Notes: generated by a model from the sequence alone, not told the origin. Shown: positions 31,479 through 40,012, numbered from the stretch's first letter. The stretch is DNA of 47,284 nt from Streptomyces sp. MMG1533 (GCF_001279775.1 NZ_LGDG01000265.1:1-47284), one strand, 5' to 3'. Numbers and translations are program-made.

Positions 31479-32843
31479 TCAGCGGGCGGTGTCCGCCCGG
31501 GCCGTGCGTACGGTGACCGGTTCGGCGAGGCGTTGTTCGACGCATGCCTTCTGGAGGATCTCCAGGGTCTCGTCGAAGGCGGGACCGAGCCGTTTGCCGG
31601 GTGTGAAGGTCGCCGGGAGGTGGCGCATGCCCTGGATCACGCCGATGGTCTCGTAGTGCACGGTGCCGTCGGGGTCGCACCGGTAGTCGGGCATGCGGTC
31701 GAGTACGGCGGTCACCATGCGCTTGAACACCGTGCGCGCGACGTTCGAGCCGATGCAGCGATGGATGCCGAGGCCGAAGCTGCTGTGCCGGTTGCCCTTG
31801 CGTCCCAGGTCGACCCGGTCGGGGTCGGGGAAGACGGCGGGGTCCCGGTTGGCCATCGCCCAGGACAGCCAGAGGCGTTCGCCCTCCTTGAACTCCTGGC
31901 CGGCGATCTCGCAGTCGGCGGAGAACGTGCGCCCGTCGCCCGGTGCGGGCGTGAAGAAGCGCAGGAACTCCTCGGTCGCGGGGTCCAGCAGAGTGGCTCG
32001 CTCCCGGCCGAGCCGGTCGCGCTCCGCGGGGTTCTGCGACAGCCATTCGAGCGCGTGGGCGGTGAGTGCCGTCGTGGTGTCGAAGCCGCCGCCGATGAGC
32101 AGGGCCAGGACGCCGACCAGTTCCTCGTCGGGCGGGGTCTTCCCGTTGATCTCGGCGTGCACGAGGGCGTCCACCAGACCCGGCCGTCGCTTCTCGCGGG
32201 TCTCCAGGATCGCCATGTACAGCGCCCGGCCCATGTTCCGGCCCATCTCCGCGACCCGTGGCATGTCGGGCGAGTTGGGCGGGGTGTACACGGAGGCGTG
32301 GGCCGGCTCGTTGTAGACGGTCCAGTCCTTGAGGGGAATTCCCATCATCGCCAGGGTGAGGACGGCCGGCACCACGTTGGCCAGGTCGTCCACGAAGTCG
32401 ATCCGCCCCTCCTCGATCTTCTCGTCGAGGCAGGCGCGCACCACCTCGTCGACGAAGGGCACCCAGCGGCTGACGGCCGCCGGGGAGAGATAGGGGTTGA
32501 GCGTCTGCCGGTAATGGCGTTGTTCCGGCGGGTCCATCTCCAGGAATCCGCCCTGTACTTCCCGGGCTCGGGGCGGCGACGGGATGGTGATGCCCTTGTA
32601 GCCGCGCCGTTCCCCTTTCACATCGTGGTCGTTGGAGAGGAATTCGGCGGACCGGGCCAGTTCGAAAACCTCACTGTTGCCACTGGCGACCCAGTGACCG
32701 TCGTAGGTGTCCGTCCAGGCGATGGGGCACTTGCCCTGCAGCTCATGGGTGATCTCTTCGAACCTGTGCCGGTATTCCGGTGTGTGCCGGTCGAAGTGCA
32801 CCCGGTGCTTCTTGCGGTCGTCGTCCTTGTCGGCCTCGGTCAT
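31479..32843 (-). CDS. cytochrome P450
   Basis: The 454-residue P450 has the I-helix oxygen-binding motif LIGGGFDTTTALTAHAL, the K-helix ExxR in TEEFLRFF and the heme-ligand loop SFGLGIHRCIGSNVAR with Cys at about 363. It is a soluble bacterial class I enzyme, slightly longer than usual at the N-terminus (DDDRKKHRVHFDRHTP). The 3Fe-4S ferredoxin gene directly upstream (14-base gap) should supply electrons; no ferredoxin reductase is in the window. It probably hydroxylates the starting hydrophobic substrate of the operon. CYP family not assigned. Confidence 0.95.
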   Translation of the reverse strand: MTEADKDDDRKKHRVHFDRHTPEYRHRFEEITHELQGKCPIAWTDTYDGHWVASGNSEVFELARSAEFLSNDHDVKGERRGYKGITIPSPPRAREVQGGFLEMDPPEQRHYRQTLNPYLSPAAVSRWVPFVDEVVRACLDEKIEEGRIDFVDDLANVVPAVLTLAMMGIPLKDWTVYNEPAHASVYTPPNSPDMPRVAEMGRNMGRALYMAILETREKRRPGLVDALVHAEINGKTPPDEELVGVLALLIGGGFDTTTALTAHALEWLSQNPAERDRLGRERATLLDPATEEFLRFFTPAPGDGRTFSADCEIAGQEFKEGERLWLSWAMANRDPAVFPDPDRVDLGRKGNRHSSFGLGIHRCIGSNVARTVFKRMVTAVLDRMPDYRCDPDGTVHYETIGVIQGMRHLPATFTPGKRLGPAFDETLEILQKACVEQRLAEPVTVRTARADTAR

Positions 32844-32857
32844 GGATCAACCTCCTT

Positions 32858-33049
32858 TCAGAAAAGCTGGATCGCCCGCTCCGGACAGGAGTGCACGGCT
32901 TCCCGTACCTCCTCTTCCTGGTCGGCCGGGACTTCCTCGGCGACGGCCGAGGAATGGCCGTCGATCTCGTCGAGCTCGAATGCCTTCGGCGCGATCATCG
33001 CGCAGAGCGTGTGCCCCTGACACCGCTCCGGATCGACACGGACCTTCAC
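32858..33049 (-). CDS. 3Fe-4S ferredoxin, P450 partner
   Basis: The 63-residue ferredoxin has VDPERCQGHTLCAMIAP with Cys 10 and Cys 16 and HSCPERAI with a third Cys near 55. The usual fourth ligand position is His (C-x2-H-x2-C), the pattern of one-cluster 3Fe-4S ferredoxins serving actinobacterial P450s. GTG 33049 is the start; AGGAAGG lies upstream. It sits between the SDR and P450 genes and should transfer single electrons to the P450. Confidence 0.93.
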   Translation of the reverse strand: MKVRVDPERCQGHTLCAMIAPKAFELDEIDGHSSAVAEEVPADQEEEVREAVHSCPERAIQLF

Positions 33050-33086
33050 GGCTTTCCTTCCTGTCGTGGTCGGTGGATTCCTGGTT

Positions 33087-33947
33087 TCAGCGGTGCCAGT
33101 CGTGCCACTTGAGGTAGCCGCCGGCGTCCACGCGCAGCTGTGTGCCGGTGATGTAGCGGGCCTCGTCGGAGGCGAGGAAGAGGACGGCGTTGCTGATGTC
33201 CCGCGGTTCGACGTACGAGATCGGCATGGCCTGCTGCACCGCGAAGGACGGCTCGGCGTCCTCGCGCGTCGGGTGTTCGAGATCGGGCCGGAACGACTTG
33301 TACATCGCCTCGCTCTGCAGCATCCGGGTGTCGACGTTGGTCGGGTGGACGACGTTGGCACGCTGGTTCAACGGGGCGAGGTTGCGGGCGAGTTCGTGGA
33401 CGTACTCCGACAGGGCCCGCTTGGCGAAGACGTAACCGGAGCCGCCGGGGTCGGAGCCCGGGTTCTGCACCACGCCGTGGTCCATGAGGGCGGCGGTCGA
33501 GCCGGTCGCGATCACCGACGCGCCCTCGCGCAGGTGCGGGAGACAGACCTGGATGGCGTTGATCGTGCCGATCAGGTCGACGTCGATCGCGTCGCACCAG
33601 GCCTGGAGTTTCGGCTCGCCGCGCAGCGGGGCGATCCCGGCCTGCGCCACCACGATGTCCAGGCCGCCGAATTCGGCGAGGCCGGACTCGAGGGCGCCGC
33701 GCAGTTGCCCCGCGTCACGCACGTCGGCCTGGAGCGGCACGATGCGCCGGCCCTGCTCCGCGACCAGCCGGGCCGTCTCCTTCAGGTCCTCCGGGGTGGC
33801 CATCGGGTAGCCGACCGTCTCGAAGTCGCGGCACACGTCCACCGCGATGATGTCGGCGCCCTCCTCGGCCAGCCGTAGGGCGTGACTGCGCCCCTGGCCT
33901 CGTGCCGCGCCGGTGATGAACGCGACCTTGCCGTCAACTCGTCCCAT
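33087..33947 (-). CDS. mycofactocin-type SDR-family oxidoreductase
   Basis: The 286-residue enzyme begins MGRVDGKVAFITGAARGQGR, the hallmark start of the actinobacterial carveol-dehydrogenase-like SDRs whose NAD cofactor is non-exchangeable and recycled by mycofactocin. The catalytic Tyr and Lys are in SGYVFAKRALSEY, with Ser in IATGSTAAL. An insert ANVVHPTNVDTRMLQSEAMYKSFRPD is typical of this group. It likely oxidises the hydroxyl made by the neighbouring P450. No mycofactocin biosynthesis gene is in the window; dependence on that cofactor is inferred from family. Confidence 0.9.
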   Translation of the reverse strand: MGRVDGKVAFITGAARGQGRSHALRLAEEGADIIAVDVCRDFETVGYPMATPEDLKETARLVAEQGRRIVPLQADVRDAGQLRGALESGLAEFGGLDIVVAQAGIAPLRGEPKLQAWCDAIDVDLIGTINAIQVCLPHLREGASVIATGSTAALMDHGVVQNPGSDPGGSGYVFAKRALSEYVHELARNLAPLNQRANVVHPTNVDTRMLQSEAMYKSFRPDLEHPTREDAEPSFAVQQAMPISYVEPRDISNAVLFLASDEARYITGTQLRVDAGGYLKWHDWHR

Positions 33948-33979
33948 GGGTGGGTCCCTTCGTGTCTGGGTCGTGCCGT

Positions 33980-34798
33980 TCAGCCCGTTCCCGCGGGCGC
34001 CCCGGCCGCGGAGAGGGCGTCGATCGCGGCGGACAGAGCACCGAGGTCTCCCCCGAGTTCACCGGCGACCTGCTGGACAACATGGAGGTCCTTGCCGAGG
34101 AACTCCTCTGTCGCCCGCGCGAATTCGGCGACCGACCCGCGGCGTACGACGCCCTCCAGTGCGCGGCTCGCTGCGCTGCCGTGGGTGAGGGCGTCCAGGA
34201 GGACCGTCTCGTCGAGGCCCCACTGCCGTCCCAGCCGGGCCGCGTGGGACAGCAGCCCGATCTGGGCCGCGAACACCGCGTTGTTGACCAGCTTCACCCG
34301 CTGTCCGGCGCCCAGCGGACCGACGTGCAGCACCGGATCGCCGTATCCGCGCAGCACGGGCCGGATCCGGGCGACGGCGTCGTCGGCGCCGCCGACGAAA
34401 AGGGTCACCCGTCCCGCCGCCACGTCGGGCGGGCCGCCGCTGACCGGGGCGTCGACGACATCGGTCCCGCGCGCGGCGACGGCTTGGACGGTGTCCGGGC
34501 TGCCGGTGGTGTGCACGACGAGGACGGCTCCGCCGGGCATCGCGGCCGGCAACCCCGAGTCGAGGCAGACCTGCCGCACCTGGTCGTCCGTGGAGACGCA
34601 CACCAGCACGGCAGCGGCGCCCGCGGCGACCTCCGCGAGACCGGCGACCACCTGCGCCCCTTCCCGCGCGAGCCCCGCGAGCCCGGCGCGGGAATCGGCC
34701 GACCGGCCCTGCACCCGCACCTCGTGGCCCGCCGCGACGAGCCGCCGCACCATCGGCCTGCCCATCCGCCCCGCGCCCACGAACCCGATGCGGGTCAC
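33980..34798 (-). CDS. NAD(P)-dependent 3-hydroxyisobutyrate dehydrogenase-family enzyme
   Basis: This 272-residue enzyme has the Rossmann motif IGFVGAGRMGRPMVRRLVAAG, substrate motif DAPVSGGPPDVAAGR and catalytic Lys in GAGQRVKLVNNAVF. It opens the minus-strand operon with a GTG start and is paralogous to the enzyme at 27525-28343, though clearly diverged. The 250-bp upstream region, shared with a divergent aldehyde dehydrogenase gene, carries several GAGAAC elements that probably control both arms. Confidence 0.9.
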   Translation of the reverse strand: MTRIGFVGAGRMGRPMVRRLVAAGHEVRVQGRSADSRAGLAGLAREGAQVVAGLAEVAAGAAAVLVCVSTDDQVRQVCLDSGLPAAMPGGAVLVVHTTGSPDTVQAVAARGTDVVDAPVSGGPPDVAAGRVTLFVGGADDAVARIRPVLRGYGDPVLHVGPLGAGQRVKLVNNAVFAAQIGLLSHAARLGRQWGLDETVLLDALTHGSAASRALEGVVRRGSVAEFARATEEFLGKDLHVVQQVAGELGGDLGALSAAIDALSAAGAPAGTG

Positions 34799-34857
34799 GG
34801 GATCAGCGTTGGGCAGGTAGTTCCGTCCCGGATCACAAGAATCTCCCTTCCGGATGC

Positions 34858-35028
34858 GAGAACCATACTTTCAAGTCGCTGCCCCCGGAACCCCCCGTGT
34901 GGTGACTTTGTGTCATGGTGTGACACGAAGCGACGGATGGACTCCCGACTCGTGACGCCCTTTCGGCGCGGAGGTATCGTTCTCATCTACCTGACTCTCA
35001 GATCTCCAATTTCGAGAACCTTGTTTCC
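34858..35028. promoter_or_regulatory. divergent control region with three GAGAAC elements and a GTGTCA dyad
   Basis: The 250-bp gap between the two catabolic arms contains GAGAACCATACTTTC (34858-34872), the inverted GGAGGTATCGTTCTC (34970-34984, i.e. GAGAACGATACCTCC) and GAGAACCTTGTTTCC (35014-35028). The first matches the palindrome before the amidohydrolase gene (reverse of 42046-42060) at 13 of 15 bases, the last at 11. A separate dyad GTGTCA-N5-TGACAC lies at 34910-34926. These are probably operators of one regulator, perhaps TetR-like, plus a second one. Confidence 0.6.
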
Positions 35029-35048
35029 ATGTCCGGGAAGGGGATGGG

Positions 35049-36524
35049 ATGCCACTCGCGAACAGCGCGCCGACCACGGCGGATGCCGCACGGCGGCTGC
35101 TCGTCGACGGACGACTCGTCGACGCCGAGAGGACGTTCGCCACGCTGAATCCCGCCACCGGCGACGTCCTCGGCCACGCCCCCGACGCCACGGCCGAGCA
35201 TGCGAAGACCGCGGTGGCGGCGGCCCGCCGCGCCTTCGACACCACCGGCTGGACCACCGGCAAGGAGTTCCGCGCCCACTGCCTCGACCAGCTCCACCGG
35301 GCGCTCACCGAACACCTGCAGGAGCTGCGGGAGTTGACGATCGCCGAGGTCGGCGCGCCTCGCCTGCTCACCCACGGCCAGCAGCTCGACGAGCCCGTGG
35401 AGCTGGTCCGCTACTACGCCGACCTGCTGCGGACCCACCCGCTGACCGAGGACCTCGGCGAGGTCGAGTACCTGGGCCGGCGTCATCGCCGCTGGGTGGA
35501 GAAGGAGGCGGGCGGGGTCCTCGCGGCGATCGTGCCGTACAACTACCCCACCCAGCTCGCCCTCGCCAAGCTGGCCCCGGCGCTCGCCGCCGGCTGCACG
35601 GTCGTCCTCAAGGGCGCCCCGGACACCCCGCTGATCACGCTGGCCCTGGGTGAGCTGATCGCGCGGCACACGGACATTCCGGCGGGCGTGGTCAACGTAC
35701 TGACCTCGTCCGGCGCCGAGATCGGCGAACTGCTCACCACCCACCCCGGCATCGACATGGTCAGCTTCACCGGCTCCACCGCCACCGGCCGCCGCGTCAT
35801 GGCCGCCGCGAGCGGCACGGTGAAGAAGGTCTTCCTCGAACTGGGCGGCAAGTCCGCCCTGATCGTGCTCGACGACGCGGACTTCGCCGCCGCCTCCATG
35901 TACGCGGCGTACATGATCTGTCTGCACGCGGGGCAGAGCTGCGCGATCACCTCCCGGATGCTCGTGCCGCGCCGGCACCATGACGAGATCGTCGAGCGGG
36001 TCGCGGCCGCACTCGACCGCGTGCGGTACGGCGATCCAGCGCACCCGAAGACGTACATGGGCCCGCTGATCAGCGAGCGGCAGCGCGAGAAGGTCGACGG
36101 CATGGTCCGGCGGGCGGTCGCGGCCGGCGCGACCCTGGTGATGGGCGGCAAGCGGGTGGACCCGGGCTTCTTCTACACGCCGACCCTGCTCACCGGGGTC
36201 GATCCGGCGAGCGAGCTCGCGCAGGAGGAGGTCTTCGGCCCGGTCCTGGCGGTGATCCCGTACGACGACGAGGACCACGCCGTCCGTATCGCCAACAACT
36301 CCGTCTACGGCCTTTCCGGCGCGGTCCACGGCCGCGACCAGGAGCGGGCGATCGCGCTGGCGCGGCGGATCCGCACCGGCACGTTCAGCATCAACGGCGG
36401 CAACTACTTCTTCTCCGACACCCCCTTCGGGGGCTACAAGCAGTCGGGCATCGGCAGGGAAAAGGGCGTCGACGGTCTGGAGGAGTTCATGGAACGCAAG
36501 ACGTTCGGTGCGGTGGTCGCATGA
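35049..36524 (+). CDS. aldehyde dehydrogenase
   Basis: The 491-residue NAD(P)-dependent enzyme has the motifs IVPYNYPTQLALAKLAPALAAG, SFTGSTATGRRVMAAA, catalytic Glu in LELGGKSALIVLDDAD, nucleophilic Cys in HAGQSCAITSRML and EEVFGPVLAV. It should oxidise an aldehyde intermediate to an acid before CoA activation. GAAGGGGATGGG precedes ATG 35049. It opens the plus arm of the catabolic locus; the next gene overlaps it by four bases (ATGA). Confidence 0.93.
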   Translation: MPLANSAPTTADAARRLLVDGRLVDAERTFATLNPATGDVLGHAPDATAEHAKTAVAAARRAFDTTGWTTGKEFRAHCLDQLHRALTEHLQELRELTIAEVGAPRLLTHGQQLDEPVELVRYYADLLRTHPLTEDLGEVEYLGRRHRRWVEKEAGGVLAAIVPYNYPTQLALAKLAPALAAGCTVVLKGAPDTPLITLALGELIARHTDIPAGVVNVLTSSGAEIGELLTTHPGIDMVSFTGSTATGRRVMAAASGTVKKVFLELGGKSALIVLDDADFAAASMYAAYMICLHAGQSCAITSRMLVPRRHHDEIVERVAAALDRVRYGDPAHPKTYMGPLISERQREKVDGMVRRAVAAGATLVMGGKRVDPGFFYTPTLLTGVDPASELAQEEVFGPVLAVIPYDDEDHAVRIANNSVYGLSGAVHGRDQERAIALARRIRTGTFSINGGNYFFSDTPFGGYKQSGIGREKGVDGLEEFMERKTFGAVVA

Positions 36525-37762
36525 GCACGAGCGGGGCCGCGGCGGCCGGCACAGGTACGGGCCCGCTCGCCGGAATACGGGTGCTGGAAGTCGCGATGTA
36601 CGGGTTCGTGCCGTCCGCCGGTGCCGTGCTCGCCGACTGGGGCGCGGACGTCGTCAAGGTCGAGCACGCCGTCAACGGCGATCCGCAGCGCGGGCTCAGG
36701 CAGACCGGTGCGTTCAAGGTCGAGGGCGACCCCAACCCCAATGTCGAACACGCCAACCGCGGCAAGCGCAGCCTGGGCCTCGACATGGCCCGGCCCGAGG
36801 GCAAGGAGGTGCTGCACGGCCTCATCCGGCGCTCGGACGTGTTCCTGACCAGTTTCCTGCCCGCGGCCCGCCGCAAGCTCGGCATCGACGTGGACGACGT
36901 CCGCGCGGTGAACCCGCGGATCGTCTACGCCCGGGGCAGCGCGCTGGGCCCGCGGGGCCGGGAGTCGGACAAGGGCGGGTACGACATGACCGCTTTCTGG
37001 GCCCGGGCCGGCACGGCCGCCAGTCTCACCCCGGCCGGCACGGAAGGGATGATCCCGCCCCCCGGTCCGGCCTACGGGGACACCATCTCCGGCACGAACC
37101 TGGCCGGAGGCATCGCGGCGGCGCTGCTGAAGCGCGAGCGGACGGGCGAGGCGTCGGTCGTGGACGTCTCCCTGCTCGGCAGCGGGGTGTGGGCGCTGGG
37201 TCACGGGATCGCGCTGTCCGTCCATCTCGACAAGCCCATGATCGCGCCGCCCGTTGGGGCGCACGGCTCTCCCACCAACCCACTGTCGGGTCTGTACCGC
37301 ACGGCCGACGACCGCTATCTGGCCTTCGTCATGATGCAGCCCGGGAAGTTCTGGGCGGACGTGTGCAGGCACGTCGACCGGCCGGAACTCGCCGACGACC
37401 CGCGCTTCGCCGCCCCCCAGGACCTCGTGGCCAACACGGAGGAGGCCGTCAAGATCCTGCGCGAGGTGCTCGCCACCCGCACGCTCGCCGAGTGGACCGA
37501 GCGGTTCGCCACGCTGGCCGGTCCGTGGGCCCCCGTGCAGGACTCCCTGCAGGTGGGTTCCGACCCTCAGGTGCGGGCGAACGAGTACCTCGTGCGGGCC
37601 GGGGAGCTCGAACTGGCCGCGAGCCCGGTGCAGTTCGACGTAGGCGCTCCGCGGCTGGGTCCGGCTCCGGAGTTCGCCGCGCAGACCGAGGAGGTCCTGT
37701 TGGAGCTGGGGCTGGACTGGGAGCGCATAGCGGAGCTCAAGGCGGCGGGGGCGGTGACCTGA
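36521..37762 (+). CDS. CaiB/BaiF-family CoA-transferase or acyl-CoA racemase
   Basis: The 413-residue protein has the class III CoA-transferase N-terminus LAGIRVLEVAMYGFVPSAGAVLADWGADVVKVE (in pieces), NRGKRSLGLDMARPEGKEVL and the catalytic Asp in KGGYDMTAFWARAG. Family members move CoA between acids or epimerise alpha-methylacyl-CoAs. Translation is coupled to the aldehyde dehydrogenase by an ATGA overlap, so the two probably act in sequence on an acid product. A second CaiB protein is encoded at 45129. Confidence 0.92.
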   Translation: MSTSGAAAAGTGTGPLAGIRVLEVAMYGFVPSAGAVLADWGADVVKVEHAVNGDPQRGLRQTGAFKVEGDPNPNVEHANRGKRSLGLDMARPEGKEVLHGLIRRSDVFLTSFLPAARRKLGIDVDDVRAVNPRIVYARGSALGPRGRESDKGGYDMTAFWARAGTAASLTPAGTEGMIPPPGPAYGDTISGTNLAGGIAAALLKRERTGEASVVDVSLLGSGVWALGHGIALSVHLDKPMIAPPVGAHGSPTNPLSGLYRTADDRYLAFVMMQPGKFWADVCRHVDRPELADDPRFAAPQDLVANTEEAVKILREVLATRTLAEWTERFATLAGPWAPVQDSLQVGSDPQVRANEYLVRAGELELAASPVQFDVGAPRLGPAPEFAAQTEEVLLELGLDWERIAELKAAGAVT

Positions 37763-37766
37763 CGCC

Positions 37767-38603
37767 ATGGCAGTCACCGTCAGGGAACTCGGCCCGACGA
37801 TCGGCTTCGAGGTCTCCGGCCTCTCCGGCGGCCGGCTGGTCGACCGGGGCGTCGCCGAGGAATGCCGGGCCGCACTGGCACGGTGCGGGGTCGTGATCTA
37901 CCGCGAGGCCGACATCGACGACGCCGATCTGGTCGCGTTCAGCCGACTGCTCGGGCAGGTGGTGCCGGTACCGATGGGCGGCCACGCGGCCCACCCGGAG
38001 ATCCAGCGGATCACCCGCGACCCGTCCAAGAGCCCGCTGGCCGCCTACCGCGAGGGCACCTTTCACTGGCACATCGACGGCACGACCGACGAAGTACCCA
38101 ACAGCACAACGCTCCTGACGGCACGGCAGATATCCGACGCCGGCGAGGGCGACACCGAGTTCGCCCACACGTACGCCGCGTACGAGGCGCTCGCCGAAAC
38201 GGAGAAGAAGGAACTGGACGGCCTGCGCGTCGTGCACAGCTTCGCCGCGGCGCAGCTCCTCGTACAGCCCGACCCGTCGCCCGAGGAGCGGGCGGTCTGG
38301 GACCGCCGCCCGTCCCGGGAACACCCTCTTGTCTGGACCCGCCGCAGCGGCCGCAGGTCCCTGCTGGTCGGCGCGACGGCCGGCGAGGTCGTCGACCGGC
38401 CCGCCGAGGAGGGCCGGGCGCTGCTCGACCGGCTGTTGGACTGGGCGACGCAGCCGCGGTTCGTGCTCCGTCACCGCTGGCGCCAGGGCGACCTCGTCCT
38501 CTGGGACAACACCGGCATGCTGCACCGGGCGCTGCCCTACAGCGCGTCCTCGTCCCGGCTGATGCACCGCACGTGCGTGGCGGGCGAGGAGGCGGTCGCG
38601 TGA
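37767..38603 (+). CDS. TauD/TfdA-family Fe(II)/2-oxoglutarate dioxygenase
   Basis: The 278-residue protein has the iron-binding HxD pair in FHWHIDGTTDEVPN (about residues 93-106), the distal His in WDNTGMLHRALPY and the 2-oxoglutarate Arg in SSSRLMHRTC. It hydroxylates or oxidatively cleaves a small substrate using O2. It starts 4 bases after the CoA-transferase stop. Its presence in the operon adds a second oxygenase beside the P450. Confidence 0.92.
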   Translation: MAVTVRELGPTIGFEVSGLSGGRLVDRGVAEECRAALARCGVVIYREADIDDADLVAFSRLLGQVVPVPMGGHAAHPEIQRITRDPSKSPLAAYREGTFHWHIDGTTDEVPNSTTLLTARQISDAGEGDTEFAHTYAAYEALAETEKKELDGLRVVHSFAAAQLLVQPDPSPEERAVWDRRPSREHPLVWTRRSGRRSLLVGATAGEVVDRPAEEGRALLDRLLDWATQPRFVLRHRWRQGDLVLWDNTGMLHRALPYSASSSRLMHRTCVAGEEAVA

Positions 38604-38677
38604 ACACGGGCCTCTTCGGCACGGGCAGCTCCGGCACAGGCATCCTCGGCACCGGTCAAGGAAGGCGTGACGCATGA
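38600..38677 (+). CDS. 25-residue Gly/Thr-rich micro-ORF linking two genes
   Basis: A GTG at 38600 overlaps the dioxygenase stop (GTGA), and the frame runs 25 codons to a TGA that overlaps the next ATG (ATGA at 38674). The peptide repeats GTG-like steps (LFGTGSSGTGILGTGQG). The exact four-base overlaps at both ends suggest it is translated to couple the flanking genes, although chance cannot be excluded. GAAGG within it is the ribosome site of the SDR gene. Confidence 0.4.
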   Translation: MNTGLFGTGSSGTGILGTGQGRRDA

Positions 38678-39432
38678 CGCAGCGACGTACGGCGGTCGTC
38701 ACGGGCGGCGGCTCGGGCATCGGGCGCGCGATCGCCCTGCGGCTCGCCGAGGACGGCTTCGCCACCGCCGTCCTCGACCTCGACGAGGAGTCGGCGGAGC
38801 GGGTGGCCGAGGAGGCCCGCCACAAGGGGCACCAGGCGGTCGCCGTCGGAGGCGTCGACGTGTCCGACCGTGCGCAGGTCGACGACGCCGTCCGGAGGGT
38901 GCAGGGGACGCTGGGCGGTCCGGTGCTCGCGCTGGTCAACAACGCGGGTGTGGCCAGGACCGAGGGCTTCCTGAAGATCACCGACGACTCGTGGGAACGG
39001 ATCATGGCCGTGAACCTCAACGGCCCGTTCTACTGCTGTCAGGCGGTCGTACCCGGCATGAAGGAGGCGGGGTGGGGCCGGATCGTGAACATCTCGTCGT
39101 CGAGCGCGCAGTCCGGGCAGCCGTACATGACGCACTACGTGGCGTCGAAGGCCGGCCTCATCGGCTTCACCAAGGCCCTGGCGCTCGAACTGGGCCCGGC
39201 GGGCATCACCGTGAACACCGTCCCGCCCGGTTTCGTCGACACCCCGATGCTCCGCGCCTCCGAGGAGCGCGGTCTGCTCGGCGGGTCGGTGGAGCACCAC
39301 GCGGAGCTCACACCCGTGCGCCGGGCAGGGCGGCCCGAGGACATCGCGGCCACGTGCTCCTTCCTGGTGTCCGAGGAGGCCGGCTACGTCACCGGGCAGG
39401 TGATCGGCGTCAACGGGGGACGCAACACCTGA
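38674..39432 (+). CDS. SDR-family oxidoreductase
   Basis: The 252-residue short-chain dehydrogenase has the cofactor loop VVTGGGSGIGRAIAL, NNAGVA, catalytic Ser in NISSSSAQ and YxxxK in HYVASKAGL. It resembles FabG-type 3-hydroxyacyl or ring-alcohol dehydrogenases. It starts at ATG 38674, overlapping the preceding micro-ORF stop. It is the last intact gene of this plus-strand run before a decayed LLM gene and the oppositely oriented enoyl-CoA hydratase. Confidence 0.93.
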   Translation: MTQRRTAVVTGGGSGIGRAIALRLAEDGFATAVLDLDEESAERVAEEARHKGHQAVAVGGVDVSDRAQVDDAVRRVQGTLGGPVLALVNNAGVARTEGFLKITDDSWERIMAVNLNGPFYCCQAVVPGMKEAGWGRIVNISSSSAQSGQPYMTHYVASKAGLIGFTKALALELGPAGITVNTVPPGFVDTPMLRASEERGLLGGSVEHHAELTPVRRAGRPEDIAATCSFLVSEEAGYVTGQVIGVNGGRNT

Positions 39433-39447
39433 GTCCGGCGGTCCGCG

Positions 39448-39822
39448 TCACCCGCCGTCGCCCGGCCGCACCGGCAGCCGCGGCGGCAGCCGCACATGGT
39501 CGGCCCGGCCCGAGTCGGGCCGGTTGTGATTGCGGTACGGGGCGACGGCCGAGTACGTCGGCGGCTTCAGCCGTTCGGGCGCCGTGGCCGCGTGGGCGAG
39601 CGCCCCCAAGGGGTCGAGGGTCTGGTGCCCGCCGGAGGCCGGCCATCCGGCCCGGGGACGGGATGTTCGCTCAGCGACTGGGCGTCGAAGCCGAACCGCT
39701 CGGCCGCGGCCGCCACTTGCCGTGGCCGCCACTTGCCGCGGCGGTCCGGCGTCGAGGACGTTGCCGTCGGGGACGTCGCCGTCGGGGCCGCCGGCCTCCG
39801 GGTGGTGGAAGGCGAACCGCAT
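39448..39822 (-). pseudogene. truncated, frameshifted LLM-class oxidoreductase
   Basis: An LLM N-terminus is readable in pieces: MRFAFHHPEAGG from ATG 39822 in one frame, then AAAAERFGFDAQSLSEHPVPG in the next frame, then GHQTLDPLGALAHAATAPERL and PYRNHNRP back in the first. The first shift is explained exactly by a 16-bp tandem duplication at 39708-39739. The second needs a one-base loss near 39655. The homology ends at about 39517, so the C-terminal two thirds are gone. Function was probably F420-dependent oxidoreduction within the catabolic locus. Confidence 0.82.
39708..39739. repeat. 16-bp tandem duplication inside the LLM remnant
   Basis: GGCCGCCACTTGCCG occurs at 39708-39722 and 39724-39738, a 16-bp period. 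Sixteen added bases shift a reading frame by one, which matches the observed frame switch. A 15-bp in-frame near-duplicate (GACGTTGCCGTCGGG and GACGTCGCCGTCGGG) lies just beyond, so replication slippage seems to have acted twice. Confidence 0.85.
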
Positions 39823-40012
39823 CGCCACCTCCGCGAATCGAGCACGTCCAGTCGAACACGTCCAGAGCCCTCGGTCTCCTCCGCCACGGCCCCGATGATG
39901 TGTCCGTGACACCGGGGTGTGTCGGGGCTCTTGGGACGGACCGCGCACGCTCGCTCGGCCTCCGGTTGTTCGTCGAAGGCTCCGACAGCGAAGCCCCGAG
40001 CACGAGTTCCGG

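Noticed and set aside
29643..33020. Very long open frame on the plus strand opposite the thiolase, P450 and ferredoxin genes
   Set aside because: It is a GC-frame shadow of real minus-strand genes: no family sequence, no ribosome site and low-complexity Gly/Ala/Glu/Arg composition.
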